Part shown: positions 53,665 through 61,138 of the stretch, in pieces
How positions within the stretch are numbered: the stretch's first letter is position 1
How the letters are laid out: each line of letters begins with the position of its first letter
Source: Chloroflexota bacterium
GTDB lineage: Bacteria > Chloroflexota > UBA11872
Direction of reading: 5' to 3'
Assembly (NCBI GenBank): GCA_022824495.1
Contig: JAJDZU010000005.1
Span: forward strand, 53,615-117,614
Length of the DNA stretch: 64,000 nucleotides
Made by a program: the position numbers and the translations under genes
The notes under the pieces: model-generated
Told to the model about the DNA's origin: nothing
The model's database searches: none
What the model saw: only the letters and a program-made list of their open reading frames with translations

Positions 53665-54897
53665 ATGATGACGCTTCAGCCAGCTGCGGGGGATGGCGCT
53701 CGGAAGTGGCGCAGCCTGGGCCTGCTGACGCTGGCCGAGCTGCTGGCGCTGGCGCCGTGGTTTAGTGCCGCCGCGGTGGCGCCGCTGATTCAAAGTGAGT
53801 GGGGACTGACGGCGGGGACGGCGGCCTGGCTGACGCTGGCCGTTCAACTGGGGTTTGTGGCTGGAACGCTGGTGAGCGGCGTTCTCAATCTGCCCGATCG
53901 CTTCGACGCGTCGCGGCTGTTTGCCGTTAGCGCCGCTGGCGTCGCGCTGACAACTACCGGGCTTGCGTTGGTCGCCAATGGCCCGGTGGACGGGGCTGTG
54001 CTGCGTTTCCTGACCGGCGCATGCATGGCTGGCGTGTATCCGCCGGGGTTGAAGCTGGCGGCTACTTGGACCCGGCGCCACCGGGGGCTGGCGCTGAGCT
54101 TGATCGTGGGTGCGCTGACCGTCGGATCGGCGAGTCCACATTTGGTTCGGGCGTTGCTGGATGCATCGTGGCGGCCGGTGGTGCTGGTGACCGCGGGGTT
54201 GGCGTTAGCCGCCGGAGTGTTAGTGCTGGGTGGGGTTCGGCAGGGGCCTTTTGCGGCGCCGGCGGCTCGATTCAATCCTCGATTCGCGCTGGAGATCGTG
54301 CGTGCGCCGGGGCTGCGGCTGGCGACGCTGGGATACCTGGGGCATCAGTGGGAGCTCTATGCGATGTGGGCCTGGATACCGCTGTTTCTGGCGCAAGTTG
54401 TAGCAAAGGAGGGCGGGCAGCCGGAGTTGGCAGCCGGATTGGCGTTCGCGGTGATTGCGGTTGGCGGGGGTGGAGCAGTGGCCGGAGGCTGGATTGCCGA
54501 CCGCATGGGGCGGTCGGTGACGGCGGCTGGGGCGATGGCGGTGAGCGGGAGCGCGGCGCTGGCGGTTGCGCTGCTGGTGGATGGGCCGCTGTGGGTGTTG
54601 CTGCCGATTATGTTGGTTTGGGGATTCAGCGTGATTGCGGATTCGGCGCAGTTTTCAGCGGCGATCTCGGAATTGAGCCCGTCCCAGTACGTGGGCACCA
54701 CGCTGACGATGCAGATCTGTATTGGGTTTCTGTTGACGTTTGTGAGCATTCACCTGGTTGGGCTGCTGGTGGATGGCGGGCCGCATTGGGCGGCGGCGTT
54801 TGGGGTGCTGGCGCTGGGGCCGGTGTTTGGGGTTGTTTCGATGCTGGCGTTGCGACGGCGGCCGGAGGCGGTGCAGATGGCCGGAGGACGCCGCTAG
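53665..54897 (+). CDS. MFS transporter
   Basis: This is a 410-residue twelve-helix MFS protein. The first-half loop reads LNLPDRFDASRLFAVSA, and the second-half motif is GGWIADRMGRSVTAAG. It resembles cyanate/nitrate-type MFS (NarK/CynX-like), but the substrate is uncertain. TACGGT ends 6 nt before the ATG and there is no Shine-Dalgarno, hinting at a leaderless message. Its stop overlaps the convergent sulfatase stop at 54894-54897. Confidence 0.87.
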   Translation: MMTLQPAAGDGARKWRSLGLLTLAELLALAPWFSAAAVAPLIQSEWGLTAGTAAWLTLAVQLGFVAGTLVSGVLNLPDRFDASRLFAVSAAGVALTTTGLALVANGPVDGAVLRFLTGACMAGVYPPGLKLAATWTRRHRGLALSLIVGALTVGSASPHLVRALLDASWRPVVLVTAGLALAAGVLVLGGVRQGPFAAPAARFNPRFALEIVRAPGLRLATLGYLGHQWELYAMWAWIPLFLAQVVAKEGGQPELAAGLAFAVIAVGGGGAVAGGWIADRMGRSVTAAGAMAVSGSAALAVALLVDGPLWVLLPIMLVWGFSVIADSAQFSAAISELSPSQYVGTTLTMQICIGFLLTFVSIHLVGLLVDGGPHWAAAFGVLALGPVFGVVSMLALRRRPEAVQMAGGRR

Positions 54898-56414
54898 TAG
54901 ACGGGTGGGCCGGGGTTGTAGTTGGGCGGGGCGAGGCCGGGGACCATGTGTTCGTGGGGGCGGCCGGTGATGAGCCGTGATCCGTCGGTGAAGCCTTCGG
55001 GGCGGTCGCGGAGCTGCTCAATCAGGCGCTGACGCCAGGGGCCGAGATCGGTCTGGGAGGAGAGATCACGCTCCTCAAACGGGTCGTTGCGGACGTCGAA
55101 AACGAGCTCCTTGCCGGTCTGGCTTTCCCAGATGTACTTGTGGCTCTCACTGACGAGGGAGTGCCAGCCGCGGGCCCATTGCTGTTCGGCGGGCGGCGGC
55201 TCGTCCGGCGAACCTCCAGGCGGCAACTCGGACGCGGCGCCGCTGGCGTATTCGAGGTGTAGCGCGTCGCGCCAAGCGGGTGACTCGCCGCGGACCAGCG
55301 GCACGAGGCTGCTGCCAGTGACCGAAGACGGGATTTCAGCTCCAGCAGCGTCGATCAGGGTGGGCATGACGTCCTGCAAGCCCACGGGCTGATCGAGAAC
55401 CTGGGCGCGCGGGGCGCCCCAGGCCTCGGGCGGGTTGATGAGGAAGGGGATGCCGGCCGAGGCTTCGAAGGGGTAGCCCTTGGCGATGTGGTAGTGGTCG
55501 CCGAGCATTTCGCCGTGGTCGCTGACGAAGACAATCAGCGTGTCCTCCAGCAGGCGCTTGTCGCGCATGTACTGGAAGAGGCGGCTCAACTGCATGTCGA
55601 TGTGGTTGATCATGCCGAAGTAGGCGGCTCGCATGTAGTGCATGGGCAACGGGTCAAGGTTCATGCCGCGGCGATAGAAGCGCCGCTCGGAGCGGACTTC
55701 GGGGTCGATACCGCGATCGGGGCCCTTCCACGGCTCCACCCAGTCCCCGATAGCCGGTTGCGGCAGGTCCATCTCCGCGTAGCGGTCAAAGAAGAATTTC
55801 GGAGGTGTGAACGGCGGATGGGGATCGATGAAGGAGAGGTTGAGGAAGAAGGGCTGGCTGGGGTCTCGGCGTTCCAGGAAATTGATGGCACGAGAGACGC
55901 ACCAGAAGGTGTGAGTCAATTCCTCGGGCAGGTGGTTGGGACGGCCGATCCAGCCGTTGGGGGTGGCGCCGTGGGCCATGGCCCAGCGGTCGAGCGGGAT
56001 CTCGCCGTGCAGCCAGTCGAGGTAGTCGTTGTCCTTGCCGCGAGTGCTGTCCGCCAACTCCATGGCATCGAATCCGAAGCGGCGGCGGTGTGGGTAGAGG
56101 TGGATCTTGCCGATCATGCGGGTTTCGTAGCCCGCGTTGCCCAATTCGCCAGCCAGGGTGGCTTCCGGCTCCCAGGGCATGCCGCCGGTCATACCGACCA
56201 TGCCGTTGACGCAGGGCGCCTGACCGGACATGAGGACGCGGCGTGCGGGGATGCAGGCCGGAGCCTCGGTGTAACCGCGGCGGAAGCGGGTGCCGGTTGC
56301 GCCGATCCAGTCCATGCTGGGCGTCTGCAGGACCGGATGATCGGCGATGCCGAGCGCGTCGTTGCGCTGCTGATCGGTCATGATCAGCAGGATGTGGGGT
56401 TGCTTGTCGGCCAT
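54894..56414 (-). CDS. Sulfatase (CIPAR type), second of a tandem pair
   Basis: This 506-residue sulfatase has the N-terminal site LIMTDQQRNDALG, formylglycine motif CIPARRVLMSGQ (Cys54) and second metal site FVSDHGEMLGDHYHIAKG. It is strongly similar to the next gene (56426) over the whole length, including NGWIGRPNHLPEE and FFLNLSFIDPHPP/FFLNVSFIDPHPP. It lies 11 nt downstream of that gene on the same strand. It is tandemly duplicated but already diverged. No signal peptide. Confidence 0.9.
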   Translation of the reverse strand: MADKQPHILLIMTDQQRNDALGIADHPVLQTPSMDWIGATGTRFRRGYTEAPACIPARRVLMSGQAPCVNGMVGMTGGMPWEPEATLAGELGNAGYETRMIGKIHLYPHRRRFGFDAMELADSTRGKDNDYLDWLHGEIPLDRWAMAHGATPNGWIGRPNHLPEELTHTFWCVSRAINFLERRDPSQPFFLNLSFIDPHPPFTPPKFFFDRYAEMDLPQPAIGDWVEPWKGPDRGIDPEVRSERRFYRRGMNLDPLPMHYMRAAYFGMINHIDMQLSRLFQYMRDKRLLEDTLIVFVSDHGEMLGDHYHIAKGYPFEASAGIPFLINPPEAWGAPRAQVLDQPVGLQDVMPTLIDAAGAEIPSSVTGSSLVPLVRGESPAWRDALHLEYASGAASELPPGGSPDEPPPAEQQWARGWHSLVSESHKYIWESQTGKELVFDVRNDPFEERDLSSQTDLGPWRQRLIEQLRDRPEGFTDGSRLITGRPHEHMVPGLAPPNYNPGPPVY

Positions 56415-56425
56415 CACGCGCCCCG

Positions 56426-57883
56426 CTAGAGCGCCGGTCGTTGCACGGTGATGCCGGGCGGGACCTTGGTGGGGACCATGTGCTCGTGGGGTTGGCCTGG
56501 GATCAGCCGCTGGCCGTCGGTAAAGCCCTCGGGCCGGTCACGCAGCTTCTCGATCAGGTGCTCGCGCCAGGGGGTGAGGTCGGTCTGGGCTGACAGATCG
56601 CGCTCCTCGAGCGGGTCCTCGTGGAGGTCGAAGAAGAGCTCGCGGCCGGTCTGGCTCATCCAGATGTACTTGTAGCGCGTATCGACCAGCCAGTGATTGC
56701 CGTCGACGTAGCGGTACATGCCGGAGTGTTCGCCGTGCAGGTAGCGCCGCCAGCCGGCGTCGTCGCCGCGCATTAAGGGCAGCAAGCTGCGGCCGCTGAC
56801 GGACTCGGGGATAGGCGCGCCAACGGCTTCGAGGATGGTGGGCATGACGTCCTGAAGGCCGACGGGCTGATCGCAGACGACCTCGCGGGGCAAGCCCATG
56901 CGTTGGGGCGCTCGGGCCAGGAAGGGGACACGGGCTGAGGCGTCGAAGGCCCGGCACTTGGAGTACATCTGGTGGTCGCCCAGCATCTCGCCGTGGTCGC
57001 TGACAAAGACGATGAAGGTCTCTTCCAGCAGGCCGTTGTCGCGCATGTACTGGAAGAGCCGGCTGAGCTGCATGTCGATGTGGTTGATCATGCCGTAGTA
57101 GGCGGCCCGCAGGTTGTGCATGGCACCCGGGTCGATGGGGCCGCGCTGGCCATAGGGCCCCTTTTCGGCGGGGATGCCGCGAGGCGGGCCGTCCCACGGC
57201 TCCATCCAGTCACCCATGGCAGGTTCGGGCAGGTCCATCGCCGCGTAGCGGTCGTAGAACCAGTCGGGCGGGGTCATCGGGGGGTGCGGATCGATGAAGG
57301 AGACATTGAGGAAGAAGGGGCAGGAGGGGTCACGCTTTTCGAGGTAATCAATGGCGCGAGAGACGCACCAGAAGGTGTGGGTCTTCTCCTCGGGGAGGTG
57401 GTTGGGGCGACCGATCCAACCGTTGGGCGTTGCGCCGTGGGACATGGCCGAGCGGTCGAGGGGGAACTCGCCGTGGAGCCAGTCGAGGTACTCGTTGTCG
57501 TCGGAGCGGGTGGAGTCGGCGAGCTCGAGGACGTCGAAGCCGAAGCGGTGACGTTTTGGGTGGAGGTGGAGCTTGCCGACCATGCGGGTTTCGTAGCCGG
57601 CGGCGCGGAGCTCGCCCGCCAGGGTGGCGGGCGGGTCCCAGGGGGCGCTCATGAAGCCGACCATGCCGTCCTCGTCGGGCGGGCGGCCGGACATGAGGAC
57701 GCGGCGGGCGGGGATGCAGGAGGGGGACTCGGAGTAGCCGCGGCGGAAGAAGGTGCCGGAGGCGCCGAGCCAGTCCATGGCGGGCGTTTGCAGGACGGGA
57801 TGGCCGTCGATGCCCAGACAGTCGCCGCGCTGCTGGTCGGTGATGATGAGCAGCACGTTGGGGCGGCTCTGATCCTGGCTCAT
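56426..57883 (-). CDS. Sulfatase (CIPAR type), first of a tandem pair
   Basis: This 485-residue sulfatase has LIITDQQRGDCLG, formylglycine motif CIPARRVLMSGR (Cys56) and FVSDHGEMLGDHQMYSK. ATG 57883 (MSQDQSRPN) is chosen; the open frame continues upstream with a Pro/Arg-rich stretch that looks non-coding. The tandem copy follows downstream. Both would hydrolyse related sulfate esters, perhaps with different positional preference. Confidence 0.9.
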   Translation of the reverse strand: MSQDQSRPNVLLIITDQQRGDCLGIDGHPVLQTPAMDWLGASGTFFRRGYSESPSCIPARRVLMSGRPPDEDGMVGFMSAPWDPPATLAGELRAAGYETRMVGKLHLHPKRHRFGFDVLELADSTRSDDNEYLDWLHGEFPLDRSAMSHGATPNGWIGRPNHLPEEKTHTFWCVSRAIDYLEKRDPSCPFFLNVSFIDPHPPMTPPDWFYDRYAAMDLPEPAMGDWMEPWDGPPRGIPAEKGPYGQRGPIDPGAMHNLRAAYYGMINHIDMQLSRLFQYMRDNGLLEETFIVFVSDHGEMLGDHQMYSKCRAFDASARVPFLARAPQRMGLPREVVCDQPVGLQDVMPTILEAVGAPIPESVSGRSLLPLMRGDDAGWRRYLHGEHSGMYRYVDGNHWLVDTRYKYIWMSQTGRELFFDLHEDPLEERDLSAQTDLTPWREHLIEKLRDRPEGFTDGQRLIPGQPHEHMVPTKVPPGITVQRPAL

Positions 57884-58009
57884 GCGGCGTGTCCCGTCGG
57901 CAGGCAGCGCCTGACAGTACCGCCTGGGGGCGGGAGACTCAACTCGAGCGGCGGGATGCGAGTTGGGAGCGTCGGCGGAACGGGCGGAAAAGGCGCCCCT
58001 CGCGCGGGT

Positions 58010-58033
58010 AAGAGTTTTTTCCAAAAAACTCTT
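58010..58033. repeat. 11-bp perfect inverted repeat with T/A-rich arms
   Basis: The arm AAGAGTTTTTT at 58010-58020 is complementary to 58023-58033, with a CC spacer. The A/T runs stand out in GC-rich DNA. It could form a hairpin or bind a symmetric protein. The run of T is inside the arm, so it is not a standard terminator. Confidence 0.7.
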
Positions 58034-58142
58034 GAGGCGGCGTGGGGCCTGCGAGATCCCGAAGCGGGGCGTGCTGGGGAGCACCGGACGGAATCCGGGG
58101 AAGCAGGCTGGCGCGGCGGACACGAGGGGTCTCCGAGAGGGC

Positions 58143-58171
58143 TTGCGAAAACGTCAGGCCCAGTGTACACT
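58143..58171 (+). promoter_or_regulatory. Promoter-like site overlapped by palindrome CAGTGTACACTG
   Basis: TTGCGA (58143-58148), 17 nt, then TACACT (58166-58171). The 12-bp palindrome covers the -10, as an operator would. No gene follows on the + strand for over 1 kb, so any product would be a non-coding or antisense RNA. Confidence 0.4.
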
Positions 58172-58435
58172 GCACGAGCACAGACGACAACCCAGCACTC
58201 GACCAAGGGAAGCGGTCGATGCGCTGAATTAGCCGACGGCTGGGCCGGTTTGGCGCCGGTTCGCTGGGATTGGAGTCGGTTGGCGTTCGGGGGAAGGCCG
58301 TGTCGCGTTGAGTGCCGGATCGGCGGTCAAGTCAGCCGTGAGCCGCAGGACGGGCAGCGTTTACGTCAAGCCTCCGGCAGTCCGACCTCAGGTCAGCCGC
58401 CAGCGTGCCTCGATTCGCAGTAGCGGCAGAGTCCG

Positions 58436-58708
58436 CTACGAGACGGGCGGCGGGAGCCGTTCGATGATTCGGTCGACCTTGCGGTTGACTTCGCGGATTT
58501 CGGTCCGCAGCTCGCGGGTATTGGCGCGGTTCTCGGCGCGAGATTCGCGAACGTCAATCCACAGTTCGCGGATGTTGTCCTCGCAGCCGGTCAAGCCTTG
58601 CTCGACCATGCCGAGACGCATGCCGATGCGCCAAGCTGCGCCGCCAATGGCGAGGATCAGCGTGCCCCCGACGGTGATCATGGTAATGATGACGGCTGTG
58701 GCGTCCGT
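58436..58708 (-). CDS. Small membrane/coiled-coil protein, paralog 1 (ACG start proposed)
   Basis: This is a 90-residue protein. A membrane helix lies at about residues 6-27, then a basic/coiled-coil region with IRELWIDVRESRAENRANTR and a conserved tail NRKVDRIIERLPPPVS. The Shine-Dalgarno AAGGAG sits 7 nt before ACG at 58708. No ATG, GTG or TTG is at that spot; GTG 58735 or ATG 58681 are alternatives without Shine-Dalgarno. It is paralogous to the gene at 58890-59087 but has an extra 25 residues of coiled coil. Function unknown. Confidence 0.6.
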   Translation of the reverse strand, partial: TDATAVIITMITVGGTLILAIGGAAWRIGMRLGMVEQGLTGCEDNIRELWIDVRESRAENRANTRELRTEIREVNRKVDRIIERLPPPVS

Positions 58709-58768
58709 GGCGGTTCTCCTTTTCGAAGTAGCCACGCGCCGACGAAAAGGCTTGCCGGGAATCCTGGG

Positions 58769-58854
58769 GCGCCCGTGGCTTGGGAGGTTTGCGAACCGAC
58801 CGCCCACGGCTCGTTGGTTGCTTGTATCAGGCGACGTTCGGGCTCGTCAATCCA
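58769..58854 (-). repeat. Duplicated promoter/leader region, copy 1
   Basis: About 85 nt closely matching 59150-59234, differing at scattered bases. It includes the promoter, then a structured leader (CCGTGG ... CCACGG outer arms) ahead of paralog 1. It shows that the whole transcription unit was duplicated. Confidence 0.75.
58821..58850 (-). promoter_or_regulatory. Promoter of small membrane protein paralog 1
   Basis: On the minus strand TTGACG (58850-58845), an 18-nt spacer and TACAAG (58826-58821). The same arrangement precedes paralog 2. The predicted 5' leader is about 105 nt and contains inverted repeats; CCTTTTCG/CGAAAAGG includes part of the Shine-Dalgarno. Confidence 0.55.
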
Positions 58855-58889
58855 GTGGTACACGCACCACCGGGCAACGTGCGAATCGG

Positions 58890-59087
58890 CTACGCGGGTG
58901 GCGGAGGGAGACGCTCCAGGATGCGGTCGACTTTCCGGTTCAAGTCACGGATGTCGGACTCGCAGACTGCCAGGCCTTTCTCGACGGCTCCCAGCCGACT
59001 GCCTAGGCGCCAGGCCGCGCCGCTGACGGCAAAGACGATCGTTGCTCCGACCGTGACCATGGCGATGATGATGGGTGTGGTGTCCGT
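58890..59087 (-). CDS. Small membrane/coiled-coil protein, paralog 2 (ACG start proposed)
   Basis: This is a 65-residue protein. The membrane helix TPIIIAMVTVGATIVFAVSG is followed by AAWRLGSRLGAVEKGL, one Cys, and the tail NRKVDRILERLPPPPA, matching paralog 1. AAGGAGAACCGCCACGGAC is identical in both genes, placing AAGGAG 7 nt before ACG. No ATG, GTG or TTG occurs upstream in frame; the first ATG is codon 10 (59060) and lacks a Shine-Dalgarno. It is divergent from the DUF2330 gene. Function unknown. Confidence 0.55.
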   Translation of the reverse strand, partial: TDTTPIIIAMVTVGATIVFAVSGAAWRLGSRLGAVEKGLAVCESDIRDLNRKVDRILERLPPPPA

Positions 59088-59149
59088 GGCGGTTCTCCTT
59101 ATCGGGCAGCCACGTTCCGCGTATGCGGACCGCCAGTTCGCCGCTGGCA

Positions 59150-59234
59150 GCCGTGGCTTGGAAGGTTCGCGAACCGACCACCCACGGCTCGTTGGTTGTT
59201 TGTATCAGGTGGCGTTCGGAATCGTCAATCCGGC
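59150..59234 (-). repeat. Duplicated promoter/leader region, copy 2
   Basis: Partner of 58769-58854. It contains the perfect palindrome GGTTCGCGAACC inside CCGTGG/CCACGG arms, so the transcript would fold into a hairpin. Confidence 0.75.
59199..59228 (-). promoter_or_regulatory. Promoter of small membrane protein paralog 2
   Basis: On the minus strand TTGACG (59228-59223), an 18-nt spacer, TACAAA (59204-59199). Conserved between the two copies, which supports function. Confidence 0.55.
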
Positions 59235-59302
59235 ATTTGAATGGAACGATTTGATGTGAATACGCGTACTATCTGTCGGAACGGCGAGGAGACTTTGGTC
59301 AC

Positions 59303-60661
59303 ATGTCGAATCGAGTGCCTGATTCGGGCGACCGGAGTGGGCGCGACGGTGGAGTATCTCGTCGGCCATTGGCGCCAGGGTCGCTAGGCCTGCCGTTGCC
59401 GACGGGGCGATGGGCCATTGGGTTGCTGGTCGTGGTTGCGGCGATGGTGGCCGTGCTGGCTTCGACTCCGTCCGTGTTTGCGTGCGGCGGGTTCTTTTGT
59501 ACGACGACGCCGGTGGATCAGAACGCGGAGCGGATCATCTTTACGCAGAACGGGGACGGGACGGTGTCGGCCTACGTGCAGATCGAGTACACGGGCTCGG
59601 CGCCGGACTTCTCGTGGATTTTGCCACTGCCGGAAGCTATCGACGCCGAGTCCGTCCAGGTGCCGGAGGACGCAATGGCGGCGTTCACGGAGCTTGAAGT
59701 AGCTACCGACCTGGTAATCATGGCCCCGGCCCGTCCTTCCTGCGTTCCGCCGCCGCCGGAGTTCATGAGTGCTGCCCCAGCAGCAGCTGTTGAGGTCTTT
59801 GCAAGCGGCGAGGTGGGTCCGTACGGCTTTGACGTGGTGGGATCCGAAGATCCGGATGCCCTGGTTACCTGGCTGCGCGATAACAGCTACAGGGTCACCG
59901 TAGAAATGGAGCCGCTGATCGACTTGTACGTGGACGAGGAGTTTGTCTTCCTGGCCATGAAGCTGCGTCCGGACAAAGGGGCGCAGGACGTCGAGCCAGT
60001 CAAAGTGACGTATCCCTCGGAACGTCCAATGATTCCACTGCGTCTCACAGCCGTTGCGGCGAATCCGGACATGGCAGTGATGGTCTGGATCTACGGCGAA
60101 CACCAAGCCGTGCCGATAAACTACGCGAAGATGACCATTGAGAATGATGAGTTGACCTTTTCGGACTGGGGATCTCACGACTATCGACAGCTCATGGGCC
60201 AAAAGGCCGACGAGCATGACGGTAAGGCCTTTATCACGGAGTACGCCGCTCCGACGAGCGAACTGCAAGTCACGCATCCGCTTCTGCGGCAATTGTCTGA
60301 CCGATTCTCCTACGTGACCCGTCTGAACACCGTTATCTCGCCCGAGGAAATGACCGTGGATCCGATCTTTGACTACGACCCGAGTCTGAACGACGTTTCG
60401 AACGTTCGGGATCTGCGCGGGATGTCCGGGCTGTATGCATGCGAGCGTGAAGCTCGAGCCAACTCTCCGGTTGGTCGGCTTCAATCCATTGGCGAATCGG
60501 TGTTCGCAGCGAGCGACGAGGAGGCGGGGGCTGAAGCCGGTGAAGACTCCTTGTCTGTTGGCACGCTTGTCGTGGGCATTGTTGCCGGGGTCGCGGGGGT
60601 GCTGGTGCTGGGTGCGGCGGTGTATCTGGGGGTTCGGATCGGTCAGCGGAATAGGGAGTAG
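59303..60661 (+). CDS. DUF2330 secreted/membrane-anchored protein
   Basis: This 452-residue protein has an N-terminal signal helix (about residues 35-55), then CGGFFCTTTPVDQNAERIIF, the DUF2330 hallmark with paired cysteines, followed by SAPDFSWILPLPEAID. A C-terminal helix (LVVGIVAGVAGVLVLGAAVYL) before RIGQRNRE anchors it to the membrane, so most of the chain is outside the cell. The biochemical role of DUF2330 is unknown. The ATG at 59303 has GAGGAG upstream. A TACTAT hexamer (59267-59272) may be its -10. Confidence 0.88.
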   Translation: MSNRVPDSGDRSGRDGGVSRRPLAPGSLGLPLPTGRWAIGLLVVVAAMVAVLASTPSVFACGGFFCTTTPVDQNAERIIFTQNGDGTVSAYVQIEYTGSAPDFSWILPLPEAIDAESVQVPEDAMAAFTELEVATDLVIMAPARPSCVPPPPEFMSAAPAAAVEVFASGEVGPYGFDVVGSEDPDALVTWLRDNSYRVTVEMEPLIDLYVDEEFVFLAMKLRPDKGAQDVEPVKVTYPSERPMIPLRLTAVAANPDMAVMVWIYGEHQAVPINYAKMTIENDELTFSDWGSHDYRQLMGQKADEHDGKAFITEYAAPTSELQVTHPLLRQLSDRFSYVTRLNTVISPEEMTVDPIFDYDPSLNDVSNVRDLRGMSGLYACEREARANSPVGRLQSIGESVFAASDEEAGAEAGEDSLSVGTLVVGIVAGVAGVLVLGAAVYLGVRIGQRNRE

Positions 60662-61138
60662 GCACAACCAGACACACGACGCTCGCGAACTCAATAGCGA
60701 CTTTTGGAGAGACACCCACGGTACGCAAGATGTGCCTAGCGAGTTGGATACACCGAGCTTGGCAAGTCTCTCTGTGCATGGGCTGGAACGAAGTCGATTC
60801 CAGACCTCCGGTCTAGGTGGCGGCACCTCGTTCAGGTCTCCGCACAACCACCCACCGTCGAGGTTGAAAGCCTGTCTGCACCAGCACATTGAGACTCTCG
60901 CGAATCAACAGCATCCGGCCCGGTCAACCCCTGCCACAAACGGAGCGAAGATATATGAGTGAAGAGGCGGACAGTGCTTCCGCAGGATTCTGATTCACGC
61001 ATTTGCTGCCTGCAGCAGCAAGCCAACACCCTCGAACTCACCCAGTGCGGCGGGCGATAGCTAATCTGCGACTACGCTAAAACAGCGGACTTCACACGAC
61101 TAAGTATTCTTCAATCCAGGAGTCAAGCGTCACTCACT
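60662..61138. other. 477-nt intergenic stretch, no gene supported
   Basis: Between two convergent genes. Open frames are shadows or lack starts. A 12-codon frame MSEEADSASAGF with GGAG 9 nt upstream begins at 60955 but is too short to support. No terminator-like hairpin was recognised. Confidence 0.4.

Larger units (their letters stand above)
57884..58435. other. 552-nt spacer with an inverted repeat, a palindrome and a promoter-like site
   Basis: No protein gene is supported between the sulfatase pair and the small membrane genes. Features are the inverted repeat at 58010-58033, a promoter-like site at 58143-58171 with an overlapping 12-bp palindrome CAGTGTACACTG (58161-58172), and a 7-bp stem at 58420-58439 that overlaps the stop of the small gene. 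Confidence 0.5.

Noticed and set aside
54021..54980. 319-codon Gly/Ala/Trp-rich frame overlapping the MFS gene
   Set aside because: Out-of-frame reading of a GC-rich membrane protein gene; no homology pattern.
56972..58423. 483-codon + frame opposite the sulfatase
   Set aside because: Val/Gly/Glu-rich antisense product crossing the sulfatase start and intergenic DNA.
58308..59006. 232-codon + frame opposite the small membrane genes
   Set aside because: Ser/Arg-rich; the minus-strand paralogs show amino-acid conservation that this frame lacks.
59384..60889. 501-codon minus frame opposite DUF2330
   Set aside because: Antisense, Arg/His-rich; DUF2330 motifs on the + strand are clear.
60955..60993. 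12-codon frame MSEEADSASAGF with GGAG upstream
   Set aside because: Too short to separate from chance; no neighbouring support.
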